Shown: positions 54,265-62,267, counted from the stretch's first letter. The stretch: DNA of 64,000 bases from JACVSF01 sp036702855 (GCA_036702855.1 DATNQF010000099.1:4744-68743); one strand, 5' to 3'. The notes: generated by a model not told the origin, from the letters alone. Numbers and translations are program-made.

Positions 54265-55353
54265 ATGGAGCGCATAGATCAAGCTATCGGGCGAGCTAAT
54301 CAGGGACTCAGCCGGATTCAGATTGTCCGTCGAGGTCGTAAACTTTCTCTGCGTGGATCTCTGCCGAAGAAACCAGGGGACGGAAGAGGCAACCAACAGA
54401 CCACGATTGCGCTGGGGATATTTGCCAGTCCTGATGGCATTAAGGTGGCGATGGCCAAAGCTCAGCGCCTGGAATCTGACCTCAATATGGAGCGATTCAG
54501 CTGGGCTGATTGGGAAGGGGGGCAAGGAGATGGCCAAGGTAAGACTGCTGCTGACTGGGCGAAGGAGTTTGGAGCCATAAAAGCGGGTACCATCAAGCCC
54601 AGTTCCTACAATGCCAATTACAAAGAACCTCTCGACTCTTTACCAGCTAAGCCTTTAACGACTGACTTATTGTTAACTCACGTTCTTAGTCGTAGTAAGC
54701 CAAACACTTGGGCTAGAAAGAACGATTGTATGGTGTTCAAGCAGTTAGCCAAATTTGCTGGCTTGGATTTGGACTTCAGCAACGTTAGAGGGAATTACAA
54801 GCCCAGCCCAATGAGCGCTGATGATATTCCATCTGATGAAGAGATAGAGGATATTTGGGCCGCAATTTCAAATCCTGGCTGGCAGTGGGTCTATGGTATG
54901 CTCGCCACCTATGGACTACGTCCTCACGAGGTCTTCAAGATTGCGGATCATCAGGGAATTAGCTCGCCGACGGGAAAGATAACGGTCCTAGATGACAGCA
55001 AGACAGGTCGCCGTGATGTGTGGCCGTTGCCGGACAAATGGCGGCATCAATTTGGGTTAGCAAATGTAGTCATGCCCCAGATTCGAATTGAGGGGCGTGA
55101 TAACCAAGAGTTGGGAGAAAGAATAGGGGCGAACCTGTGCAATCCTAAGAACCGTAGGATTCCACACACACCCTATGCCCTTCGTCATGCTTGGGCAATT
55201 CGCTCAGCGGTGATGGGAATTCCTGATAGTATTGCGGCTCGATGGATGGGGCATAGCGTGGCGGTTCATGCGGAAACCTACCACGCGGCGATTAATCAAC
55301 TCCAACATGAAGCTATCTGGAAACGAGCTAATCAATTGGGCAATTCGATATAG
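54265..55353 (+). CDS. Tyrosine recombinase / integrase
   Basis: A 362-residue site-specific recombinase likely responsible for integration into tRNA-Ser. The C-terminal catalytic domain has the first Arg in TYGLRPHE, a Lys-containing beta hairpin (DDSKTGRRDVW), the second Arg in YALRHAW, WMGHS with the His/Trp position, and the nucleophile Tyr in ETYHAA. The first His of the usual HxxR is Tyr (YALR). The N-terminal 100 residues hold an arm-type or SAM-like domain. A GTG directly before the ATG is an alternative start. The gene overlaps the convergent small gene by 22 bases. Confidence 0.9.
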   Translation: MERIDQAIGRANQGLSRIQIVRRGRKLSLRGSLPKKPGDGRGNQQTTIALGIFASPDGIKVAMAKAQRLESDLNMERFSWADWEGGQGDGQGKTAADWAKEFGAIKAGTIKPSSYNANYKEPLDSLPAKPLTTDLLLTHVLSRSKPNTWARKNDCMVFKQLAKFAGLDLDFSNVRGNYKPSPMSADDIPSDEEIEDIWAAISNPGWQWVYGMLATYGLRPHEVFKIADHQGISSPTGKITVLDDSKTGRRDVWPLPDKWRHQFGLANVVMPQIRIEGRDNQELGERIGANLCNPKNRRIPHTPYALRHAWAIRSAVMGIPDSIAARWMGHSVAVHAETYHAAINQLQHEAIWKRANQLGNSI

Positions 55354-55670
55354 GGCCGTAGCTCAGGCGGCTGAAAAATAACTGCTTCAAACTCCACTGG
55401 ATTAATCTGCCAGTGCTGACCATTCTTGCGGTAATGAGTACCCCAAACGAGGTCGTACTTGAGTTTGTTGATTCTGGCATACTCAGCTCGGTTTATCTCG
55501 CTGTTGATACGCGATCGGCTGACACCCATAAGTTGGGCTGCCTGCTGGGGAGATATCCAAGGGGATGTAGGAAGGCCTAGCGCGCGGTGGGTTTGTACTA
55601 GCCTTTGGACTTGTGCCTTGAGGGCTTCCACTTCCGATTTCAAATCTCTCGCCACTATGCTGCCCTCCAT
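55332..55670 (-). CDS. Small HTH protein, candidate excisionase
   Basis: A 112-residue protein with a coiled-coil-like N-terminus (EVEALKAQVQRLVQTH) and a helix-turn-helix centred on SPQQAAQLMGVSRSRINSEI, as in MerR/Xis-type folds. The position, tail to tail with the integrase and overlapping it by 22 bases, is common for directionality factors. Function is inferred from size, fold and place only. Confidence 0.6.
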   Translation of the reverse strand: MEGSIVARDLKSEVEALKAQVQRLVQTHRALGLPTSPWISPQQAAQLMGVSRSRINSEINRAEYARINKLKYDLVWGTHYRKNGQHWQINPVEFEAVIFQPPELRPYIELPN

Positions 55671-55734
55671 TGTTTTTTATCCATAGTCAGAATCAGCAAC
55701 CTTTGAGTTCGTGAAATTAGTTCTAGGACTGAGT

Positions 55735-56445
55735 TCATGAACGCTCCTTTACCTGTAGAAACTCGACAATCTCTTTGATGGGCCTGCGTTGGTCGAGTAA
55801 CTGATTGACTCGATGCAGCTTGCCGCTGGGGATGTAGCGCTTGTACCGTTTCCCTTCCTCCAGCCAGCAGTAAAAATAGGATGTGCTGGGGGTTTTGCGC
55901 TTCTTGTTGCCCTGGCGTTCCTCAATCCAGCCAGAGGCATGGCCCTTCTGACTGTGGCGACGGTTGGGATGGGCAATCCGCTCTAAATGCTCCGGTGGCA
56001 AGGGCACCTCGATCCGGCCTTCCCCAGTGAGTTTGGGCAGCTCTACCCGCACCCGTGCCTGAGTCAGCCTGACTACCTTGCCGCTCTGCCCGATCCACTG
56101 CTTGGACTGGTGGGGCTGTACGGCTTTGACTCTGACCCAATCCCCGACCTGAAACGAGTGTTCTGGGGATGAAGTAGGGGTGTAAATCTTTTGGCAGCAG
56201 GCTTTGTCGATCCGCACTTCACCCCAGTCAGGACGACCATTGGGCACAACCGTAAGGCTCTGGGCGTTAACTCGAACCACACGCGCTTCCTGGCCGTTGT
56301 AGTAGCCGTTGAGACTGTGCTCAATCCGCACCCGATCCCCCTTCTGAAACAACTGCTCAGGCTGTTCTGGGGATGATGGGCTGTTGAGAGGATAGGGCTG
56401 TACCTCTGCCAGCATGGAGAGCTGCTGGCCCGTCAACTGTGACAT
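55735..56445 (-). CDS. KOW/SH3-repeat protein of unknown function
   Basis: A 236-residue protein. Two SH3-like units of KOW type start at GDRVRIEHSLNGYYNGQEARV (about 36) and GDWVRVKAVQP (about 101). A basic C-terminal part (GWIEERQGNKKRKTPSTSYFY, then RYKRYIPSGKLHRV) resembles a small cyanobacterial domain often found in plasmid or mobile genes. It may bind nucleic acid. Its start overlaps the HNH gene by 13 bases, so the two are probably translated in series. Its coding DNA contains two copies of the TGTTCTGGGGAT box. Confidence 0.6.
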   Translation of the reverse strand: MSQLTGQQLSMLAEVQPYPLNSPSSPEQPEQLFQKGDRVRIEHSLNGYYNGQEARVVRVNAQSLTVVPNGRPDWGEVRIDKACCQKIYTPTSSPEHSFQVGDWVRVKAVQPHQSKQWIGQSGKVVRLTQARVRVELPKLTGEGRIEVPLPPEHLERIAHPNRRHSQKGHASGWIEERQGNKKRKTPSTSYFYCWLEEGKRYKRYIPSGKLHRVNQLLDQRRPIKEIVEFLQVKERS

Positions 56446-56780
56446 GACACCACCTCCTCAATCACGAGCTGGCCAAACCACTCCTGCAAAAGCGATCGCT
56501 GTCGTGCTCGGAACTGACGGTCATAGCGGAGGTGGCACCCGGTACAGAGAGCCTTGAGATTGTCCCCAGAACAGTTAGCCGGGTTTTGGTCTAGGTGGGC
56601 CACAGTCAGCAGGTACTGGCGGGATTTGGCTTTGCCAATACGCGATCGCAACTGCTCTGGGGATTCCTCTGGTCGCTGGCACTGGCGGCTACAGTCTTGG
56701 CAGCACCAATCAGCCTTGACTTTGACCTCAAGTGCGATCGCCTCCCAGTCATCTGGGTATCTGGCTCTAATCATGGGCAT
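56433..56780 (-). CDS. HNH endonuclease
   Basis: A 115-residue small nuclease. Two Cys pairs (CCQDC and CTGC) hold structural zinc around the core LTVAHLDQNPANCSGDNLKALC, which supplies the HNH His and Asn, and CHLRYDRQF. It overlaps the upstream replication-type gene by 10 bases and the downstream KOW gene by 13. HNH genes of this size occur in phages and mobile elements, for homing or DNA packaging. The role here is unknown. Confidence 0.85.
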   Translation of the reverse strand: MPMIRARYPDDWEAIALEVKVKADWCCQDCSRQCQRPEESPEQLRSRIGKAKSRQYLLTVAHLDQNPANCSGDNLKALCTGCHLRYDRQFRARQRSLLQEWFGQLVIEEVVSCHS

Positions 56781-57811
56781 TGGGTTTTCTCCTGAGGGCC
56801 ATCTGGCCCGATCTCAAAGCCCCATTGGGGGTTGTCCTGAATTGCTTTACGAATGCCTTTTTGATGAGCTGAGGTTGGCCAAAGCTGGCGAAGACGCTTT
56901 AGCCGCTCCTGGGGAGTTTCATAAAAGGCGTCTGGTAGTGGGAATGGAGGAGGTTGCCCGCTGTGAGCTGTAGTGGCCTTCTGTAGCCCGTTAAGCCAGC
57001 CCTGATACTCGGTATATAGTTGTGCTCTCTGTTTCCGTATCCAGCCTTCAGCAGCGCACCTAGGGGATGCTGGTTGGTTGGGCAACTTGGGAATTTTGTA
57101 AGTAACAACCCAATCAAAAAATTCAGCGTCGGCCTCGGCGGAACATGGGGTCTTCTCCGGGGTATCCCCTGCTTGAGTAGAGCCAGTCAGAGCGTCATTT
57201 ACGGAGGCAGGGGTTTGAAGGGGTGGTTTGGATTCCTGGTTAGTCTCCAGAGTGTCTGTGGAAAACTCGCTGCTTTCTCTCTCTCTTTCTTTTAAATAAG
57301 TCTGATTAGTATGAATAGTATGAGGCGATCCAGAGCCCTTGTCCTGTAAGGGTTCTAGGCCACAAGTGTTGTCTGTACGCAACAAGTGTTGCGTGGCGAT
57401 CATGTCTGTTGCGTCAGGATCATGCATGTTGTCTGTAGACAACACTGTTGCGTCAGAACAACACCCCTCACTTTCTGGTTCTGGCACGGGGTCAAGAGGC
57501 TGTTTCTCTGTGCTTCGGCTCTTAATCCGTACCCCTACCCTCAGTAGATCCAGATCGATATATCCCTCGTCGTCCAGTGACTTTAGGGCTCGGCTCACTG
57601 TGCCAGGGTCATAACCCAGTGTTCTGGCAATCTCTCGTACCTTCAGATCTAGGTAGCGATCGCCAAACGGATCGAGGGTGCGGAGATAGTACAACACATC
57701 CTTTTGGGCAGGCTTTAGCTTTCTAACGGCTTGAACCCACTCATCATTTGTTAGTCGGTAGTGCAAAGACTTTGACCGCTCTGCTGGATTGCTTAGAGGG
57801 TTATCTGCCAT
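56771..57811 (-). CDS. Winged-helix replication-type protein
   Basis: A 346-residue protein. The N-terminal 100 residues contain a winged helix (QKDVLYYLRTLDPFGDRYLDL, then GYDPGTVSRALKSLDDEGYI) like phage or plasmid initiators and DnaD-type proteins. The middle 130 residues are low-complexity and acidic, and the C-terminal 100 are helical (AAEGWIRKQRAQLYTEYQGWL). By domain order it resembles lambda O-type initiators with an origin in their own gene; clustered repeats at 57367-57456 lie in this reading frame. The replication role is inferred. Confidence 0.55.
   Translation of the reverse strand: MADNPLSNPAERSKSLHYRLTNDEWVQAVRKLKPAQKDVLYYLRTLDPFGDRYLDLKVREIARTLGYDPGTVSRALKSLDDEGYIDLDLLRVGVRIKSRSTEKQPLDPVPEPESEGCCSDATVLSTDNMHDPDATDMIATQHLLRTDNTCGLEPLQDKGSGSPHTIHTNQTYLKERERESSEFSTDTLETNQESKPPLQTPASVNDALTGSTQAGDTPEKTPCSAEADAEFFDWVVTYKIPKLPNQPASPRCAAEGWIRKQRAQLYTEYQGWLNGLQKATTAHSGQPPPFPLPDAFYETPQERLKRLRQLWPTSAHQKGIRKAIQDNPQWGFEIGPDGPQEKTQCP
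57367..57456. repeat. Iteron-like repeat cluster inside the replication-type gene
   Basis: TGTTGTCTGTA occurs at 57367-57377 and 57427-57437, 60 bases apart, each followed by CAACA and then TGTTGCGT (57387-57394 and 57446-57453); a third TGTTGCGT is at 57407-57414. The second unit contains the palindrome TGTTGTCT-GT-AGACAACA. Such clusters are typical of initiator binding sites. Confidence 0.6.
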
Positions 57812-57836
57812 GATTGAGAAATAAGAATGTTGAATT

Positions 57837-57867
57837 AGCCCCGGTTCTGCGTTGACAGTTCGGGGCT
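57837..57867 (-). promoter_or_regulatory. Hairpin in the leader of the replication-type gene
   Basis: AGCCCCG (57837-57843) pairs with CGGGGCT (57861-57867). On the plus strand a seven-T run follows; on the coding (minus) strand an A-run precedes the hairpin. It lies 26 bases before the start codon at 57811, similar to the leaders further right, but lacks their box and loop octamer. It could also be a terminator for plus-strand read-through. Confidence 0.5.
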
Positions 57868-57871
57868 TTTT

Positions 57872-58342
57872 TTAGGTGTCTAAGTCGTCTAATGAGTAAC
57901 CGCAGTGCTGGCACTTATCTCCTTTCCAAAGGGCACGGCAGTTAGGGCAAGCGGGCCTAAGTTCGTTCTGTTGCCACCAGCGACCAATCAGAATGGAGAT
58001 TTCGTACTGCCAGCAGTTGAGTTTGGAGCAATAACGAATGCCGTTGACTGTGCCGCCTTGCTGTAGAGGCACAACGAAAACGCTCTCGTCCAGGTCATAT
58101 ATGGGATTTGAGGGAAGAAGCATCGATGTACGAACCTGTATGAGGAGAGGAATCCTCGGTTTCAAAGGGTTGAGTTCGCTCTTAAACCGTTCGCTCAAAG
58201 GTGATCCGGTGGGAACAGTCCTGACAGTGAGAGGAATCTCTTGGATGTTGGAAACCGGGATCTGCCACCATTTCTCAAGTACCTGAGCAACAGCAGTTGT
58301 GTAGCGGATAGCCGCTTTATGCAGAAGTTTGGATAAGCTCAA
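57872..58342 (-). CDS. Zinc-ribbon protein of unknown function
   Basis: A 156-residue protein. The C-terminus has a zinc ribbon, CPNCRALWKGDKCQHCG. The N-terminal two thirds show no recognised domain. It overlaps the upstream HTH gene by 4 bases (ATGA-type junction), so the two are translationally coupled. Confidence 0.65.
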   Translation of the reverse strand: MSLSKLLHKAAIRYTTAVAQVLEKWWQIPVSNIQEIPLTVRTVPTGSPLSERFKSELNPLKPRIPLLIQVRTSMLLPSNPIYDLDESVFVVPLQQGGTVNGIRYCSKLNCWQYEISILIGRWWQQNELRPACPNCRALWKGDKCQHCGYSLDDLDT

Positions 58343-58629
58343 GCTGACTCCCTCTGTCCATTTAGATAGGAGATCAGCTTGCTGGCCTTAACCTGGGCTG
58401 CTTGCGCTAAAGCCGCATCTTCACGACGGAGATCAAACCCTTGTAAAACCTCGGATTTCGTCAATCCCAAGGCTTGAGCAATAAGTTCCAGGCTTTTCTC
58501 AGAGATGCTACGGCTTGTACTCCAGGCAGAAAAATACCGTGCATCAATGCGGGTTAAACGAGCTAACTGAGCAGGTTTTAGATAACGGATGTCATCAGGG
58601 GTAAGCAGAAGCTCAAGAGGTAGTTTCAT
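58339..58629 (-). CDS. HTH regulator, Cro/CI-type (left arm of divergent pair)
   Basis: A 96-residue XRE-like DNA-binding protein. The helix-turn-helix is in LKPAQLARLTRIDARYFSAW with SEKSLELIAQALGLTKSEVL following. The ATG at 58629 is preferred over one 13 codons upstream (58668) because the longer form would start inside the operator repeats. With the divergent HTH gene at 58854 and the palindromes between, it forms a switch-like regulatory pair controlling the minus-strand module. Confidence 0.7.
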   Translation of the reverse strand: MKLPLELLLTPDDIRYLKPAQLARLTRIDARYFSAWSTSRSISEKSLELIAQALGLTKSEVLQGFDLRREDAALAQAAQVKASKLISYLNGQRESA

Positions 58630-58640
58630 AAATTGCAGTT

Positions 58641-58729
58641 CACCGCAACTTGTTTCCTTATACCGCAATTTATTGCCTCATAGAGCAATTTGTTTCCCTA
58701 TAAGGCAATAAATTGCCTTATAGGGAAAC
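58641..58729. promoter_or_regulatory. Palindromic operator region between divergent HTH genes
   Basis: A perfect palindrome with 18-bp arms, GTTTCCCTATAAGGCAAT and its complement around a central AA, spans 58692-58729. Partial copies precede it: TTTCCTTATA at 58653-58662 and GCAATTTATTGCC at 58665-58677. The half-site GGCAATAAATTGCC is itself palindromic. Position and arrangement indicate repressor operators that cover the start region of the left gene. Confidence 0.8.
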
Positions 58730-58853
58730 CCTCTTGTTTTGCTCTACCTAGTACCTTTGTCTTTGACAATCCCCACGGGGGGCAAAAACCCGACAAAAAA
58801 CCCTTCTACGTGCAATGATTTGGGTCAGACGGTAGTGAGGTGTGTGACCCCTT

Positions 58854-59105
58854 GTGAAGTTTTTTGAGGCGTTTAAGGAGACGGTGTATCGGTTCGACTT
58901 AAAAGGTTCTGAGCTTGCCGAACTTAGTGGATTAACGGTTTCTCAGATCAGCAGATTTCGTCAAGGGCAGAACATCCGTATTGAAACCCTTGAGAGGCTT
59001 TTAGCGGCCATGCCCCCAGAAGCTCAGGAATTTATGCTGTTGCTGGTAGTTCATGGCGACGTTGCGAAGGGGCTACTACCCAAAAAGTCCGAAGAGGAAC
59101 CGTGA
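58854..59105 (+). CDS. HTH regulator, XRE-type (right arm of divergent pair)
   Basis: An 83-residue protein with a clear XRE helix-turn-helix: GSELAELSGLTVSQISRFRQG, followed by IRIETLERLLAAMP. It starts at GTG 58854. It is the only plus-strand gene in this part of the element besides the integrase. It is expected to bind the palindromes 125 bases upstream and repress or autoregulate, like phage CI/Cro systems. Its 3' end is 6 bases from the convergent gene. Confidence 0.8.
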   Translation: MKFFEAFKETVYRFDLKGSELAELSGLTVSQISRFRQGQNIRIETLERLLAAMPPEAQEFMLLLVVHGDVAKGLLPKKSEEEP

Positions 59106-59111
59106 AATTCC

Positions 59112-59459
59112 TCAGAACTCCGTTACTTGCACTTCAGTACAAACCATTTGGAAGCGGCAACCGACCGTTGCCGCTAGCAACATGGCTGTTTCTAGGTTGC
59201 AGCTACCCACTTCGAAAGCTCTTTGAATCTGAGTCTTGCGGTTATTGACCGTTGCTTTAGCTTCCCCAGATTGCTCATTAGCTAGCCGAACGTACTCTCG
59301 CACAATCTCTAGCAACCAGTTCTCCTCGCCCCATCTTTTGATGGCTCTGTCTTTAATCGTTTCAAGTACAGCAGCAGAGTTTTTGGCTTTCACAGGATTA
59401 GAGAACGTAATTTTAGCTGAGACAACAGCTAATTCTAGCTGACTATTCCTCTTCTCCAT
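59112..59459 (-). CDS. Small protein of unknown function, coupled to the helicase
   Basis: A 115-residue mostly helical protein (EENWLLEIVREYVRLANEQ, NRKTQIQRAFEVGSCNLETA). No domain is recognised. Its start overlaps the helicase stop by 17 bases, which implies translational coupling and perhaps a shared job. Confidence 0.6.
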   Translation of the reverse strand: MEKRNSQLELAVVSAKITFSNPVKAKNSAAVLETIKDRAIKRWGEENWLLEIVREYVRLANEQSGEAKATVNNRKTQIQRAFEVGSCNLETAMLLAATVGCRFQMVCTEVQVTEF

Positions 59460-60906
59460 AAGCCAGAAATAAAGATTCTTTGGCGCGAGTGAGGGCTACA
59501 TACTTCAGGTTCATCTCTTGCTCTTTCTCCCAAGGCTTCTTGGCACTGGGATGAGGCAGCAGATTGGGGTACAGCAGGATAACGCGGTCGGCCTCTAATC
59601 CCTTCGCTTTGTGGATGCTCGATAACCAAACCTGTGCCCGTTCATCACTAAACAGGTCAGCGATGGCCCGCTTTAAGGCATCTATGCTGCTAGAGCGTGT
59701 GAATTGTGCGATCGCAAGGATGGTCTTGACTCGGTCCTCGACGTTGGCAATGGCCATGTCTACGTTGTCCTGATTCCCCAAAAGCCGCTTCTGCTCGTCC
59801 AAGTAGAGAGAAAGGTACTGGGGTAGCTTGGCGAAGGAGAACCCTGTGTACTGCTCCACCTGGTTGAGGATCGTAATCAGGTTCTTGCCAATATCTGTGC
59901 CTCGGATCTTGGCAGGAATCCCTGCCCGGATCAGTTCAAAACAGAGAGGCACTAGGGGGGCATTGGTGCGGCAGAGGATTAAGTCTCCTTCCTGAGCCAG
60001 AGCAACAATGTCGTCCTCTTTGACTTCCTTGACCGTGCCTTTAGGCGCATCGGGTCGAGGTTCAATGCCGGGGTAGACCTGATTGGCCAGCTCAATGTGG
60101 GAAGTGGGGCAGCGGTAGCAGATGGACAGGGGCAGCACAGTGGCCTGGGTGCGGTCGGTGATGTTGGCAATGCTGCGGGTATCCGCTCCCGTGAAGCCAT
60201 AGATGGCCTGCCGTGCATCTCCCACAAACAACATGCGCCCACCAGCGGCACGGGCCTTCAGTACCAACTCAAGCTGAGCCTGGTTCAAATCCTGGGCTTC
60301 ATCGACAAAAACCCATTGGGCTTTGCTGGGATTGCAGCCAAGAACGTGGGGCAACCAGATCATGTCGTTGTAGTCGATCACCTGATAGGCCATCTCAATG
60401 CCGATAGTAAGAATGGGTGCGATCGCTCTCCAGGTGAAGTCCCAATCCTTCATATCAAGGTTGTAATGAGTTGCCAGGGCTTTCAATGCCTGCTCATCTT
60501 CAGCCTCATTCAGCGTGAGCTGGGTTAGTCTCAGCAGTTCTCGAATTCGAGCAGTGGCCGCTTGTAGGGTTTCCTTCTGAGTGATGTTTAGGTCGAATAG
60601 GTACTGTCGAATCAGCTTGTTGTATTTGCGATCGTCAACCTCTGGCTTACCCAAAGGATGTAGGGCTGAAAAGCCAAGGGAATGAATGGTCTTTGCTCTC
60701 ATGCCCTGTAACCGCTGCTTAAGCTCGGTGGCGATGTGGCGGTTGAAGGCACAAAACAGAGCGTTACGGGAGGTCAGGCGCTTTGATGCCTGAACACAGG
60801 TAGTGGTCTTACCGCTACCGGGAACGGCATCGACAACGGCATCACCCTGGCCGCTCGTAATGAAGTCAAAGATGTCGGTCTGGTACTGCGATGGCTGGAA
60901 AAGCAT
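59443..60906 (-). CDS. UvrD/PcrA-type SF1 helicase
   Basis: A 487-residue DNA helicase. Q-motif region, Walker A AVPGSGKTTT (27-36), motif II FVDEAQD, motif III GDARQAIYGFTGA, motif IV ICYRC, motif V SSIHKAKGLEADRV and motif VI YVALTRAKESL are all present. It is shorter than chromosomal UvrD (about 720), lacking most of the 1B/2B insertions, as in phage and plasmid relatives. It is likely used in replication or recombination of the element. A leader hairpin and box precede the start. Confidence 0.9.
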   Translation of the reverse strand: MLFQPSQYQTDIFDFITSGQGDAVVDAVPGSGKTTTCVQASKRLTSRNALFCAFNRHIATELKQRLQGMRAKTIHSLGFSALHPLGKPEVDDRKYNKLIRQYLFDLNITQKETLQAATARIRELLRLTQLTLNEAEDEQALKALATHYNLDMKDWDFTWRAIAPILTIGIEMAYQVIDYNDMIWLPHVLGCNPSKAQWVFVDEAQDLNQAQLELVLKARAAGGRMLFVGDARQAIYGFTGADTRSIANITDRTQATVLPLSICYRCPTSHIELANQVYPGIEPRPDAPKGTVKEVKEDDIVALAQEGDLILCRTNAPLVPLCFELIRAGIPAKIRGTDIGKNLITILNQVEQYTGFSFAKLPQYLSLYLDEQKRLLGNQDNVDMAIANVEDRVKTILAIAQFTRSSSIDALKRAIADLFSDERAQVWLSSIHKAKGLEADRVILLYPNLLPHPSAKKPWEKEQEMNLKYVALTRAKESLFLAYGEEE

Positions 60907-60917
60907 GGTTTCAAGCG

Positions 60918-60972
60918 TAGCGTGAAGGGTGTTCTGGGGATAAGCTGGGTGCCCCTAGAAATAGGGGCGTAA
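60918..60972 (-). promoter_or_regulatory. Leader element L5, upstream of the UvrD-type helicase
   Basis: The coding strand has stem GCCCCTA-TTTC-TAGGGGC (60951-60968) 45 bases before the ATG, then TTATCCCCAGAACAC (box at 60930-60941 on the plus strand as TGTTCTGGGGAT). It shares the box with L1-L4 but has a different loop. Confidence 0.7.
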
Positions 60973-60988
60973 CAATTGGCTTGTGGAG

Positions 60989-61879
60989 TTAGGCTGGCTG
61001 GGCAGAATCTACGGCTGCTTGGGGCTCTAAATAGGTTCCGGTTGAGCCCATAGACCCTATCAGAGCGATGAGGCGATCGCAGTCCTCAGAACTGAGTTGG
61101 GCGGGGCTGGTGCGGCCAAACTGAGCCTGCATGATGAGCTTTACCTCCTCTGTACTCATTCCCACTAACTCTCGGGCTTGTCGGATTCGCTGGCCTTTTT
61201 CTAAAGCTGTTTCTGGCCGGGAGACCCCATCGGATAACCAAGCCAGCATGGTTTCCGCTAACTCCTGTCCAGGGTTGAGGTGGCTGGTATTGCTGAGCTT
61301 GGGGCAGCGGCTTTTGGAGATGGTCAATAGGTGGTTTAAGTCCATCTCACCCGCAAGGTCAAATTCATATTCGATTCCACTCGCTTGAATCGGGGCAGTG
61401 CCTACCTTCTTAGGGGCTACACAAGACTTTCCGGCCTTGTTGATATACTCTTCCATCACCCATTCGGTTTTAGTTCTCATGGTCGCGATGATGTGGGTAG
61501 GGCTGGCCAACATCGCATCAATGAGGGCACGCTCTAGGGGGCGAACATTCTTCCAGCCATCAAAGGCTTTCCCGGCTAGGTCTAGCTCTGCAAACCAGGC
61601 ATGGCTAAGGCTATCAATCACAATTACGTCATAGTCAGACTGCCCAGCAAATTTGATAGCTTCCATGTACTTGCTGGGGTGAAAGTCCTCCAGATTGCAC
61701 ACATCAAAATTGAATAGGTCAGCGTATTTGCTAGCGCTGCCGTGTTCGGTGTCAATCAGGGCAATGGTTTTACCCAAGTGTTGTGCGATCGCTAAAGCGC
61801 TGTAGGTCTTACCGGAACCACTAGGGCCACAAATGGCAAGTCTGAGCTTGGCTTGGGTTTTGGTCGCTTTCTGAAACAT
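60989..61879 (-). CDS. RecA-fold ATPase, Sak4-like (AAA_24 type)
   Basis: A 296-residue NTPase. Walker A GPSGSGKT is at 18-25 and Walker B VIVIDSLSH follows, with IDTEHGSASKYAD between them. Phage Sak4-type proteins of this kind assist single-strand annealing and recombination with SSB. The C-terminal 90 residues (ALEKGQRIRQARELVGMS) form a helical extension. The frame stays open to 61927, but the ATG at 61879 is chosen because the conserved leader (box, then start) aligns with those of the neighbouring genes at that point and would otherwise be coding. Confidence 0.75.
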   Translation of the reverse strand: MFQKATKTQAKLRLAICGPSGSGKTYSALAIAQHLGKTIALIDTEHGSASKYADLFNFDVCNLEDFHPSKYMEAIKFAGQSDYDVIVIDSLSHAWFAELDLAGKAFDGWKNVRPLERALIDAMLASPTHIIATMRTKTEWVMEEYINKAGKSCVAPKKVGTAPIQASGIEYEFDLAGEMDLNHLLTISKSRCPKLSNTSHLNPGQELAETMLAWLSDGVSRPETALEKGQRIRQARELVGMSTEEVKLIMQAQFGRTSPAQLSSEDCDRLIALIGSMGSTGTYLEPQAAVDSAQPA

Positions 61880-61884
61880 CGTTA

Positions 61885-61946
61885 ATCTCTGGAATGTGTT
61901 CTGGGATAAAACCGTGTGGTCGGTCACGGTGGGCCGTTTTACGACG
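61885..61946 (-). promoter_or_regulatory. Leader element L4, upstream of the Sak4-like ATPase
   Basis: Coding-strand stem ACCGTG-ACCGACCA-CACGGT (61911-61930), followed by TTTTATCCCAGAACACA (box, one G shorter) and AGAG before ATG 61879. The stem sequence differs from L1/L2 by paired changes while the loop octamer is identical. GACCTGGGCACGTC also precedes it, as in L2. Confidence 0.8.
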
Positions 61947-61975
61947 TGCCCAGGTCGGCAGGGTTAGACCGTCAA

Positions 61976-62263
61976 TTACCAGCCGTCATCACAACTGCAA
62001 GGGTTGGGGTCGTCATACCCTCCCGAGAGGTAAGCTTGGCTCAAGATGCGGTAGGTCAGTTGTGTTCCTGGCTTAAGCTCACTCTGGATGTCTTGCAAAG
62101 CTGCCAGCACTCGCTTCATGCCATGCTCGTCAACCATCCGTCGCAGTTGAATGATGTCGTGGTCAACAGGGCTGATCGTCTGGTCAATCATTGCCTGGTC
62201 ATTGGCCTCAACCTGCTCTTGCTCACGCAAATAGGAGAATTCTAGGGGTTCACGTACAATCAT
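61976..62263 (-). CDS. Small protein of unknown function
   Basis: A 95-residue acidic protein with helical middle (IIQLRRMVDEHGMKRVLAAL) and Cys-rich end (NPCSCDDGW). No family recognised. It has the shared leader upstream and lies between ardC and the ATPase gene on the same strand. Confidence 0.6.
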   Translation of the reverse strand: MIVREPLEFSYLREQEQVEANDQAMIDQTISPVDHDIIQLRRMVDEHGMKRVLAALQDIQSELKPGTQLTYRILSQAYLSGGYDDPNPCSCDDGW

Positions 62264-62267
62264 GATT

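Noticed and set aside
61880..61927. Upstream start (GTG 61927) for the Sak4-like ATPase
   Set aside because: The extra 16 codons fall on the hairpin and box that are non-coding in front of four other genes, so the ATG at 61879 fits better.
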